From positions 1 through 64,000 of the forward strand of contig JADKCL010000065.1 of NCBI GenBank assembly GCA_016718825.1: a DNA stretch of 64,000 bases, given 5' to 3'. Of this stretch, positions 52,176 through 60,483 are shown piece by piece (positions within the stretch are counted from its first letter, which is position 1; every line of letters begins with the position of its first letter). A program made the position numbers and the translations under genes. The DNA is from Bacteroidota bacterium. Its GTDB lineage: Bacteria > Bacteroidota > Bacteroidia > J057 > JADKCL01. Under the pieces are notes generated by a model. It was not told the DNA's origin, did not search any database, and saw nothing but the letters and a program-made list of their open reading frames with translations.

Positions 52176-53690
52176 TTAAAGGTACCCGAAAACTTGCATT
52201 GCCAAATAGATCCAAGCAGGAACCAAGGTCGCTATTGCGGCCTGCATCCGGTTGATTTTGATAAGAATAGCCGTCGATGGCAAGCTGATCAGCGCTGTTG
52301 CGATACAGAATTCTTGCCATTGCCCTTCCAAAGCCCAACTTGCAAGTAGCGCGGCACTCACAAGCGCAAAAACGCCCAGCATGCGAAACCATCGTTGCCA
52401 GCCACTTAGCCAATCCCGGTACCAAAGCACGATCGAATCACCTTGTCTGAAGGCGTCGAAGGCAATACTTCCCAGCGCGGTGGTTCCGAGCAAAACCATC
52501 ATCCATTCTTTGGGAAAGCCGATCATGGGCCCACCAAAGGCAGCAAACCCAGCCAATCCCGCTCCGAATAGGGCCATTACTTCCAAGAGATTGCGCAGAA
52601 TCGGCACTTTTCTAAGTTCCAATGGCGCTTCATTCAGCAAAAAAAGCAAACCCCAAATCACCATTCCCGCAAAAAATACCCTTTCCGAAATGGCCAATCC
52701 AAGCCCGGTAATCAAAATCAGCAGGCCGTTGCGAACCAATCGCTGTGGTTTCTGCGGATCAAAGGGCGCGAATTTGGATTGCGAATTGGCCGGCTGAATC
52801 GCATTCGGCAGCTTAAAAATGCCTGCAAACGCACCCAAACCCATTCCAAGTCCCAAAAGCAGCGGAAACCAAAACAACGTCGTCGGATTCAGCGACCAGT
52901 TTCCCGGATAGGACTTCAAAGCCAAACCTGCACCGATCACAAAATTGCCGATGCCAAGTGCAACCGCTCCCCAAGGAATCGCCGCCAAAATCAAGCCCAT
53001 CCATTTCCCCGAATGCCGCAGCAAAATGAAAAAGACAAGCAGCAAATCCAAGCAAAGTAAAAAGAGGACGGTGCTCTGATCATCCGGCTGATACGTCAAT
53101 CCAAAGTTGTCGACGACCCAGCCGAGGAGCCGCGGAATCGTTCCCGACAAAAACAGCACGGTATAGATGCAAATCGTGCCCAAAATCGCTCTCAGGATGC
53201 TTTTTGTTTTGATGCGCAAATAGTTGAACGAGGCAATCACCAACAAGATGATCTCAATGCGGATGCCCATGGTCGCGCCGCGGGACAGGCTCGCGCCACC
53301 GACCGTGATGTAGGCATAGAATACATCTTGCCAACTGTTGATCGCCAGGTAGTTCATCTTCGCGCCGACCCCTCCGCGCAAAATCAAGTCGATGATCGGC
53401 GCCGTCAGCGCGATCGTAAAGGATACGACAACCAACTTGGCCACGCGCTGCATGGGCGCACCCGAAAACAGGTTCAATTGCAGCATGAAAGCCAGCACAA
53501 TGAAAGCAAACCAGAGCCCGATGTGGGTGACGTCATCCAGCGTGAACAACCGCTGCGTGGAGAAGAATTCGAGGGCCAACCGAACGGCGAGAATGGCAAA
53601 AAACAGGATGAAATAGCGGCTTGCAGGCGCAGGATTGCCCTCGATGCGATCGACAACCGTGACAAACAGCGCCTGTATTTTCTTGAGCAT
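52176..53690 (-). CDS. Polytopic membrane protein of unknown function
   Basis: A 504-residue protein with about twelve hydrophobic helices and almost no soluble domain. There is a charged linker near residue 300 (SKFAPFDPQKPQRLVRNG). No transporter or enzyme family could be recognised. It is the last gene of a four-gene minus-strand run that includes a UbiA-type prenyltransferase and two lipoproteins (nine bases from the next), so it may take part in the same pathway, for example as a flippase or polymerase-like protein. This is context only. Confidence 0.6.
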   Translation of the reverse strand: MLKKIQALFVTVVDRIEGNPAPASRYFILFFAILAVRLALEFFSTQRLFTLDDVTHIGLWFAFIVLAFMLQLNLFSGAPMQRVAKLVVVSFTIALTAPIIDLILRGGVGAKMNYLAINSWQDVFYAYITVGGASLSRGATMGIRIEIILLVIASFNYLRIKTKSILRAILGTICIYTVLFLSGTIPRLLGWVVDNFGLTYQPDDQSTVLFLLCLDLLLVFFILLRHSGKWMGLILAAIPWGAVALGIGNFVIGAGLALKSYPGNWSLNPTTLFWFPLLLGLGMGLGAFAGIFKLPNAIQPANSQSKFAPFDPQKPQRLVRNGLLILITGLGLAISERVFFAGMVIWGLLFLLNEAPLELRKVPILRNLLEVMALFGAGLAGFAAFGGPMIGFPKEWMMVLLGTTALGSIAFDAFRQGDSIVLWYRDWLSGWQRWFRMLGVFALVSAALLASWALEGQWQEFCIATALISLPSTAILIKINRMQAAIATLVPAWIYLAMQVFGYL

Positions 53691-53699
53691 CCCGCGAGA

Positions 53700-54701
53700 T
53701 TAATGCGTGAAGATATACATATTTCCTATCGCAGCTTGGGTTCCCCTGAGGGAGTCCACCGCCTCGATCGCCCCCATCCAAAAGCTGTTTTTGCCTGCTC
53801 GGATTTCTTGGTCTTCCATCATCGGCCGCACGATGTAATCGTTCCACATCCCAAGATTGATGTGGATCCCAAGCTGATAGGTTTTGTGGCTGATTTGGCT
53901 TGTCCACTGGAATTGCGGCTCTACTTTGCAGATAGCCTCAGCGCGAATGCCATGTGGATGATACCTTGATTGCTGTCCTAGTAGTTTCAAATTTCCATCA
54001 AGGTCTAACTGCAAGAGGATGCTCAGTTCATCCATTCCTGTTTCAAAATGAATCCAATAGATCGCCTTGGCGTTTCCCGCAGCGATCAGGTTGGCAGCCT
54101 CCGTAAACTCCGCCAATTGGATACTGGCAAAATATTCGGCAGTATCCTTGGGAATATGGTACGCATATAGGGTGTTTTCTGTGGCAGTGACATTCGGAAG
54201 AAACGGGAGGACTTTATAGTGTTTGCCAGCGCTGGACCGCCCTCGCATGGACAAAGGTTTTTTTTCGGCATTGGCAAAAGCGCCATTCAACCAAATCGCC
54301 TTTGGACTGAAGTGCAAGCGCCAAGCAGGATGGGTAGAATCCTCAGGAATCAACACAGACAACGGCCATTTTCCGCTTCTGCTCCAGACGGCGTCCTTAC
54401 TCGACCGCATCCCAAAATGAAAGGTAGAATCGATTTCGCTCCATTCAGAAAGGAAGAAATTGGTGTAGTTCCCTTGTTCTGTTGGGGAATAGGTGACCAG
54501 CATACAATCATGCACGAACTGGATGTCGTCCCCATTGTCGATGCCTGTTACCAAATGGCATAGCCAGTATTTTTCGGTCGTTGGGGCATAGAGCAACGGC
54601 TTTTCCTCTGGCAGTGGACGGGAATTCGAGCAACCAAACGAAACGAAAATGCTGATGATTAGGGTAATAACAATTCCAAGGTGGTTGCTGATTCTTGCCA
54701 C
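53700..54701 (-). CDS. Putative lipoprotein of unknown function
   Basis: About 333 residues. From GTG 54701 the signal is LGIVITLIISIFVSFGC with a Cys lipobox (SFGC); the in-frame ATG at 54800 would instead begin inside the preceding gene and translate a dispersed repeat, so I consider it unlikely. The mature part has beta-rich segments with tryptophans (YWLCHLVTGIDNGDDIQF, FFLSEWSEIDSTFHFG), and DAVWSRSGKWPLSVLIPED. The sequence vaguely recalls the AttH/CrtC-like lipocalin fold, but I cannot confirm it. It sits in a probable operon with a cyclase-like lipoprotein and UbiA. Confidence 0.55.
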   Translation of the reverse strand: MARISNHLGIVITLIISIFVSFGCSNSRPLPEEKPLLYAPTTEKYWLCHLVTGIDNGDDIQFVHDCMLVTYSPTEQGNYTNFFLSEWSEIDSTFHFGMRSSKDAVWSRSGKWPLSVLIPEDSTHPAWRLHFSPKAIWLNGAFANAEKKPLSMRGRSSAGKHYKVLPFLPNVTATENTLYAYHIPKDTAEYFASIQLAEFTEAANLIAAGNAKAIYWIHFETGMDELSILLQLDLDGNLKLLGQQSRYHPHGIRAEAICKVEPQFQWTSQISHKTYQLGIHINLGMWNDYIVRPMMEDQEIRAGKNSFWMGAIEAVDSLRGTQAAIGNMYIFTH

Positions 54702-54766
54702 CAAGGCACCAAGGCACCAAGGATCAGCTGCAATACTTGGTGCCTTGGTACCTTCGTGGCTAAATT
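54696..54766. repeat. Dispersed repeat with inverted halves (CACCAAGG / CCTTGGTG)
   Basis: CACCAAGGCACCAAGG words on one side and TTGGTGCCTTGGTACCTTCG words on the other form an inverted repeat of about 25 bases each around a short centre. Related to 8356-8390 and 55817-55880. It covers the 5' end of the lipoprotein gene at 53700-54701, with its GTG start at the edge of the repeat. Confidence 0.65.
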
Positions 54767-54769
54767 GTC

Positions 54770-54804
54770 CACTTTTCACTAATAACTTTTCACTTTTCAC
54801 TTTC
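54770..54804 (-). repeat. TTTTCAC heptamer repeat at a gene end
   Basis: Interrupted TTTTCAC copies (minus-strand GTGAAAA). The TGA stop of the gene 54790-55947 falls in it, so that the protein ends ESEK, as in the alpha-2-macroglobulin gene, whose stop lies in the same repeat type. Confidence 0.6.
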
Positions 54805-55947
54805 CATCACCCCCGGACCTTTTCGCTCGTGCAATTTCATTTGCAGGGCCACCATCGCTCTTGCCGTTGCAAAAACATATTCCTCTTTGACGTAACGCGC
54901 ATTCGGAATGGGGAAAAATCCACCGTCCCAATGCCCGTCTTCTCCTTGACTTTGTATCAAAAATTGAATGCCATTTTCAGTGGCGATGTGTCCGACATTC
55001 CCGATCAGATCCGGATAAGCAGCGAGCATCAAGGCCGTTTCCAGTTCTGCAGAAATACGCTTGGGTTGCGCTGGATCGCCCGAATCCCAATACAATTTAC
55101 CTTGTTGTGCGCTGAAAATATAATCTGCGGTTTGCTGGATGGGCAAGGCAAATTCCTTGGAATTTTCCTGCCGCAACGCACGCATCACCGGCCAAAGTGC
55201 GTAGGCTTTCACACCGTAATATTCCCAGGTTTTGCCCCAATTTTTCTCCGCATTCTGTTGTTGCAACAACCAAGACCAAGCTGCCTTGGGATACAAAGGC
55301 TCCATTTTTACAGCCTCAAATGCAGACAAAACAAAGGCCGTCACCGAAGGGAAAGCCTTGTTTTCCAGCACATCCGGATTCCCAATTTCCCATTCTCCAG
55401 TCGGTTTTTGGAGCTTACGAATCGTATCCATCCTCGGCTGAATTTTTTCGGGACCATAAATGTCGGCCAACAAGATGAAATACTCCGAAGTCGTTTCCAG
55501 GCAATAGGATGCGCGGCATTTGACGTTGTGGCAGAGCAATCCCGCTGGGTTTTCATTCGCTGCGAGAAATTGCATCGCCTTGCGGAACGTTTCGTCTGCC
55601 GTATCCTTGCGAACTGCATAAATCGCCGTCGCCGCCTCGACCGTTTCCCAGATGTCAAACAATGGATTGACCGTATCGCAGATGGCTCCGTCCTCCCGTT
55701 GAATGCTAGCGAAGAATTCAACGCCTTTATCCAGTGCCTTTTCTGTCGGAGATTTGCTGCAGCCAACCACCAACAGCAATCCGACAAGAATCCCCAAGCA
55801 AGCCCATAAACCGTCTTTCCTTGGTGTCTTGGTGTCTTGGTGGCAAAAAGAACTTCGTGTCTTCGTGTCTTCGTGGCAAAATTTCGCAACAGGATCCCCC
55901 ACCGGTACGGCACCAACAAAATCCTTGATTCTTTCGCAACCAACCAT
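54790..55947 (-). CDS. Lipoprotein with terpenoid-cyclase-like alpha/alpha toroid
   Basis: A protein of 385 residues as annotated from ATG 55947, about 335 from the lipoprotein signal LWACLGILVGLLLVVGC. The first 45 residues from 55947 are translated dispersed repeat (HEDTKTRSSF), so the true start lies further in. The mature part consists of repeated helix pairs with FFASIQREDGAICDT, KLQKPTGEWEIG, FLIQSQGEDGHWDGGF, the QW-like motifs of the prenyltransferase/squalene-cyclase repeat. Such toroids occur in terpenoid cyclases and protein prenyltransferases; cyclase Asp-rich motifs are not obvious, so enzymatic activity is uncertain. An extracytoplasmic lipoprotein with this fold next to UbiA is unusual. 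Confidence 0.65.
   Translation of the reverse strand: MVGCERIKDFVGAVPVGDPVAKFCHEDTKTRSSFCHQDTKTPRKDGLWACLGILVGLLLVVGCSKSPTEKALDKGVEFFASIQREDGAICDTVNPLFDIWETVEAATAIYAVRKDTADETFRKAMQFLAANENPAGLLCHNVKCRASYCLETTSEYFILLADIYGPEKIQPRMDTIRKLQKPTGEWEIGNPDVLENKAFPSVTAFVLSAFEAVKMEPLYPKAAWSWLLQQQNAEKNWGKTWEYYGVKAYALWPVMRALRQENSKEFALPIQQTADYIFSAQQGKLYWDSGDPAQPKRISAELETALMLAAYPDLIGNVGHIATENGIQFLIQSQGEDGHWDGGFFPIPNARYVKEEYVFATARAMVALQMKLHERKGPGVMESEK
55817..55880. repeat. TTGGTGTC/TTCGTGTC dispersed repeat
   Basis: TTGGTGTCTTGGTGTCTTGG followed by TTCGTGTCTTCGTGTCTTCG, each ending TGGCAAA. It lies across the 5' end of the preceding gene 54790-55947, between its annotated start and the lipoprotein signal. 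Confidence 0.65.
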
Positions 55948-55956
55948 CCCCTAAAT

Positions 55957-56778
55957 CTAAGCCCAAACCAAGAAAATAACCAAACCCGCAAGCGAAGCCA
56001 ACAACAGCGGGAAAATCAATTTCTCATTGTAGGGCTTCCGATACAACAGGTAAATATGCAACAGCGCAGCTCCGGCATTCAGCGGATAAGCCCAAGCAAC
56101 ATCCAACAAAATCCCACCCATCACATACGTCGCCAAGGTCGCCAAGGCGATCACCAACCGTGCATTCCGCTCGCCAAGGAGCACCGGCAACGTCGCAACA
56201 CCCGTAGCCTTGTCGCCGGCAATGTCCTTTAAATCAATGAAATTCGCAGCCAACGAAAGCGGCACCAAGATGAAAATCGACCAAATCCAAGGGAATGTAG
56301 CCCATTCGCCGCCCGCCATGACGTAGCCGCAAACCGTCACCATCCATCCATTCATCCCGATGATCAATTTTGCAATCACGGGCACCCGCTTGAGCCGCAA
56401 TGGCCGACAGGAATAGACATAATATCCGATGGAAATCCCTACGATTCCCCAAAAAAGATCGAGCTCAAGTCCTGATTGCCAGAGCATTGGAAACACCAAC
56501 GCGAATCCCAGCGCAAGCGCTTGCGACAGCACGCCCGCAAGCAGGTAGCTGCGCTTGTTCACGCTCCCGCGCACGAGCGGGCGGTCGGGATTGCTGATGC
56601 GATCCGCCTCCAAATCCTCCAAATTGTTGGTGACGATGGCAAACACGGCTGCATAACTGAGTGTGATCAGCATAGCTAAAAATTCCAGTCCCGATTCGGC
56701 CCAATCGACCATCGCCGTTTGCCCCGTTTCATGGATCCGAATGGCCATTCCCAATGCACCGAGCGTCAAAAAGTACAA
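55957..56778 (-). CDS. UbiA-type prenyltransferase family protein (start interrupted)
   Basis: About 273 residues from TTG 56778. UbiA enzymes transfer a prenyl chain to an acceptor inside the membrane. The first catalytic motif is NNLEDLEADRISNPDRPL and the second NFIDLKDIAGDKATG, both in the correct helices, with about nine membrane helices. The TTG start is poor. In the next frame upstream there is a good ATG at 56908 followed by MQLDVWIALGLMIAGSLAP and LWLRPALTR; removing one G from the GGG at 56812-56814 (minus strand) joins it to RFWATFVFPRILYFLTLG here, giving about 316 residues. Acceptor and chain length unknown. It leads the four-gene cluster. Confidence 0.8.
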   Translation of the reverse strand: MYFLTLGALGMAIRIHETGQTAMVDWAESGLEFLAMLITLSYAAVFAIVTNNLEDLEADRISNPDRPLVRGSVNKRSYLLAGVLSQALALGFALVFPMLWQSGLELDLFWGIVGISIGYYVYSCRPLRLKRVPVIAKLIIGMNGWMVTVCGYVMAGGEWATFPWIWSIFILVPLSLAANFIDLKDIAGDKATGVATLPVLLGERNARLVIALATLATYVMGGILLDVAWAYPLNAGAALLHIYLLYRKPYNEKLIFPLLLASLAGLVIFLVWA

Positions 56779-56979
56779 AATCCGTGGGAAAACGAAGGTC
56801 GCCCAAAATCGCCCGCGTCAGCGCCGGACGCAGCCAAAGCCCGACCAAGGGTGGTGCCAAACTTCCCGCAATCATCAATCCCAATGCTATCCACACGTCC
56901 AATTGCATCTTTGATCTTCTCCTGCAGCATACAAATGAATCCCTGCAGGCAGTGCAATGTTATCTGTTTTGCCCGCCAA

Positions 56980-57014
56980 AAGAAAATCCCCGAAGGTTTC
57001 GGGCCTTCGGGGAT
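56980..57014 (-). terminator. Terminator after the ankyrin gene
   Basis: ATCCCCGAAGG and CCTTCGGGGAT form an 11-base-pair stem with a seven-base loop. On the minus strand it is followed by TTTCTTTT. It lies between the ankyrin gene (ends 57193) and the UbiA start, so it isolates the two units. Confidence 0.85.
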
Positions 57015-57192
57015 CACCGGAAAATGGTGCTTTGGGTTTTCAGGATGATCCTGGATTCAGGTCAACAATCTGACGTGAAGGTAGATGTATCCCTTTTCTG
57101 CATTTTTGGCGAATTGAGCATTTGAATGATTCTTTGAGAGATTGGTGGATTTGGAGTGGACTTCGGGAATTGTTCTCTCTTAGCCTCTACCT

Positions 57193-60100
57193 TCACCGCC
57201 CCTGCAAAATTTCTAACATTTTCGGGTCGGCCACAGCCCGTTCAAGGGGCATTCCATTGAAGTGCAAATTGGGATCCAACCCTTTTCCAAGTAGGTACTT
57301 CACAAAGTTGTAGTCCTTTTGCATCACTGCCGATTGGAACAAGTTCCGCGCTGTGGTCACACGGTTGATTTTGTAACCTGCCTCGACGCATTCCCTTGCA
57401 AAGTCGGTATAGCCATATTGGTAAATCATAGCGACTGGGTCATAACCGAGATAGCGATTCATGGCATTGACATTTGCTCCTTTCGAAATGAGGTAACGGA
57501 CAAGTGGAATGCGTGCTTCCAACCACATTAGGGGATCATCTCCCGGAATGTCGGGCCCTTCAGGGTCGATGCTGATTCTCATTTGCGGTTCACTGACGGC
57601 CTTGGTAAATGCACTTTCACCCGCTTTGGTCGTATCGTTGACCTGGAATTTTAACGTATCGATAAGGTATTTTGCGAGCGCTAAATCGTTGCGCAAACAG
57701 GCAGCCATCAATAATGTGGTGCCATCCAATGCCTTTTTTTCAGGATTGGCCCCATTGCGAATCATCCATTTTGCCAAGTCAAGATTGGATTCGCCTGAGG
57801 GTAGCGTCTGATTCTGAAAGGCCCAAGCGTACCCAAGATGCAGCAATGGCGTGTATCCTGCTCGGTCGGCTTTGTTGGGATCTGCGCCATGGATCACGAG
57901 ATATTGCGCCCACTTGATGTCGCCTTGGTGCATCGTAGAGATTAGGACTGTATGTCCCAAAGAATCGGCAATGTCGAGTTTCGGATTGTAGTTTAGAATG
58001 GTTTGCAAAATCGAATCCCTTTTTTGCCCTACAATGCCAGGAATATAGGCGAATTGCAGCAAACTTGCACCGCGATGATCACGGGCATCAATGCTCAAGC
58101 CATGGGAAAGCAGGAATTTCAGCCCGGCGACGTCGCCTTTCCGGATGCAGGCTTGCCATAAAGAAGGTCCATAAACAGGGTTTTTGACGTCAAATGGCGG
58201 ATGAAATTGATCGATCAAACGACGAAATTCAGCTGCGTTGTTGTTGTAGGCTGCAAGGTAAAACGAGGATTGTAAGGGCAATTCAGCTTCGATATCAAAG
58301 CCATGTTTGCGTAGGAGATTGACCTTTTCCGGCATTTGTTTCCAATTGGAAGCAGCTTCCGCGACACCCATGCGAATTTGACTATTGCTAGCGTTGACGT
58401 CTATGGGATGCTGGAGAATCATTTTTAATGCCTCGATGGAAATGTCGGGCTGCAGGTAAGCCAAAATATTGAGCCCGAATTTGTCGTTGTCTTGCACGAC
58501 GATTCCGGGTAGAGCCAACAAATAGCGCAACATGGAATCATTATTCGAGCAAGAATACAGCGCATTTCGCCCGTAATCATCCTGCAATTTGAGATTAGCA
58601 CCTTTGTCCAGCATCAATTGCAGGCTGCGGCTGCGTCCTTCGCCCAAAGCCGAAAACCAAGCCGGCCGCCGATCGATCCCATAATGGTTGGGATCGGCTC
58701 CCGCCTCCAACAGCGTTTGAACAGCCTCGGGAGGCCCCATCATGGCCGCCCATGAGAGTGGAGACCAGCCTTTGAGCACTTTGGGCGTCACTTCGGCACC
58801 TTTTGCAATCAGCGCCTTGATCGCTGGAACACAGTTGGGAGCAGTGATCGCAGCAATCAGCGGTGCGTAGCCATTTTCGGGTACAAAATTCGGATCGGCC
58901 TTGTACCTGAATAAGAGGTTCATTCCTGCCAAATCGCCTTCGCCCGCTGCAATTCCAAGCAAGCTATGGCCTTCATGCGTAGCATTGGGGTTGCCAGTGG
59001 CTTTCAAAAATGCCTCCAAGGTTGCGTAATCCTTGTTTTTTAGCGCTCCAAAGACATCTGCCAAGCGATTTTGCGACGATAGAATATAATTTTGCGTCAC
59101 ATTCCCTTTCCAAGGCGCGCAATCTCCTTCCTCGGGATCGGCGCCATATCGAATCAGAATTTTTGCGCCTTCGATACAATCAACCATACAAGCAAGGTGC
59201 ATCGGATGGTTGATGCCATTAACAGATCCGATCTTTGCGCCTCGTTGAAGCAACAATTCCACCACCTCAGTTCGGCAGTCCATCACGGCCCTCCCGAGGG
59301 CATTGCTTGAATTGATCGGGGCATTGATATCGGCACCCTTGTCGAGTAAGTAACGCACAATATCCAGATGCCCGAGCCGGCAAGCGATCGAAAGGGGCGA
59401 TTCTCCCCAAGAAATTCGATTGATATCGTAATGGAGTTCCTCCACGAAATACTTTACCAAGGGCAGGCTGTCATGCGCGGCGGCGGTCACCAACGGATTG
59501 GCATCATGCGCCATGCGCTCACGCAGCGGCAATTGCGGGTCAAGTCCAAGCTTTTCGACATAAAACTTGAAGAGCTCCACATCGCCAAAATTGGCAAGTG
59601 CTTTCAGCAGATACTCCTGATCGGATGATTCTTTTGGCTTGGTTGCCCCTTTTTGAATGAGCAGGTCGAGCATTTTCTTGTTGCGGTATTGCGCCGCTAG
59701 GATGATGGGATACCCAGCCGTATGCAAGGTGGTTTCCAAATTTGCTCCGCTTTCAATCAGCAAGGTTGCGATCTCGGTGTGTTGGATATCCAAGGCGAAA
59801 TGCAAGGGCATGGCGCCGTTTCCGGAGCGCGAACTGACATTGGCACCGCTAATGATCAGCAGTTTTGCAACTTCCAAATGGCCTTCTTTTGTTGCGGCAT
59901 GCAACGGCGAGAGCGTTTTGTTTTCTTCCCAATGCACCGTGGGTTTGGCGCCAAGTTTCAGGAGTTCTTGCACCATTTCTAGGTCACCTTTCTGCGCCGC
60001 GATGTACAACGGGCGACCTTGCAGGGAATCTCCAAGGTCAGGGGAAAATCCTTGGGCGACAGTCCGCCGAAGAGTCGCTATGTCACCCGCCAAGGTAGCT

Positions 60101-60444
60101 GCTCCCATGCTTTCCGCTGCCTGTCTGATGCTTTTGAACCAGCCGCAAATCTCCTGATCACCGCAAAATTTCAACGGCGAACCCGCGCCCGTCCAGCTAT
60201 ATAGGTTCGCGCCATGATCGATCAGGAGCTGCGCCATTGGCCTGTTTTTGTTTTGCAGCGCGATGGAAAGGACGGAAACGTAATCATACCGAAACGAATT
60301 GGCCGATTCCGTTTTCTGAAGGTACTGCTGAACCGTAGCGAGATTTCCAGCTTCCACGGCGCTTACAAAATCAGCATTTGATTGCCCGATGACAAGCAAA
60401 TGCAGGAATAGAAAAGCCCCCAAAACAATGATTTTGTGGATCAT
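57193..60444 (-). CDS. Secreted ankyrin-repeat protein
   Basis: A 1083-residue protein with an N-terminal signal peptide (MIHKIIVLGAFLFLHLLVIGQ). The rest is a long array of ankyrin repeats, roughly 25-30 units of about 33 residues (GRPLYIAAQKGDLEMVQELLKLGAKP, SPLHAATKEGHLEVAKLLIISGANV, GDVAGLKFLLSHGLS). The array forms a protein-binding solenoid; no enzymatic domain and no T9SS sorting signal is visible, so it may stay periplasmic. Partner unknown. It is probably a single-gene unit closed by the terminator at 56980-57014. Confidence 0.85.
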   Translation of the reverse strand: MIHKIIVLGAFLFLHLLVIGQSNADFVSAVEAGNLATVQQYLQKTESANSFRYDYVSVLSIALQNKNRPMAQLLIDHGANLYSWTGAGSPLKFCGDQEICGWFKSIRQAAESMGAATLAGDIATLRRTVAQGFSPDLGDSLQGRPLYIAAQKGDLEMVQELLKLGAKPTVHWEENKTLSPLHAATKEGHLEVAKLLIISGANVSSRSGNGAMPLHFALDIQHTEIATLLIESGANLETTLHTAGYPIILAAQYRNKKMLDLLIQKGATKPKESSDQEYLLKALANFGDVELFKFYVEKLGLDPQLPLRERMAHDANPLVTAAAHDSLPLVKYFVEELHYDINRISWGESPLSIACRLGHLDIVRYLLDKGADINAPINSSNALGRAVMDCRTEVVELLLQRGAKIGSVNGINHPMHLACMVDCIEGAKILIRYGADPEEGDCAPWKGNVTQNYILSSQNRLADVFGALKNKDYATLEAFLKATGNPNATHEGHSLLGIAAGEGDLAGMNLLFRYKADPNFVPENGYAPLIAAITAPNCVPAIKALIAKGAEVTPKVLKGWSPLSWAAMMGPPEAVQTLLEAGADPNHYGIDRRPAWFSALGEGRSRSLQLMLDKGANLKLQDDYGRNALYSCSNNDSMLRYLLALPGIVVQDNDKFGLNILAYLQPDISIEALKMILQHPIDVNASNSQIRMGVAEAASNWKQMPEKVNLLRKHGFDIEAELPLQSSFYLAAYNNNAAEFRRLIDQFHPPFDVKNPVYGPSLWQACIRKGDVAGLKFLLSHGLSIDARDHRGASLLQFAYIPGIVGQKRDSILQTILNYNPKLDIADSLGHTVLISTMHQGDIKWAQYLVIHGADPNKADRAGYTPLLHLGYAWAFQNQTLPSGESNLDLAKWMIRNGANPEKKALDGTTLLMAACLRNDLALAKYLIDTLKFQVNDTTKAGESAFTKAVSEPQMRISIDPEGPDIPGDDPLMWLEARIPLVRYLISKGANVNAMNRYLGYDPVAMIYQYGYTDFARECVEAGYKINRVTTARNLFQSAVMQKDYNFVKYLLGKGLDPNLHFNGMPLERAVADPKMLEILQGR

Positions 60445-60483
60445 AAGGGAAAATTAAGGAAATTTCAAGTCTCGGATAATTGC

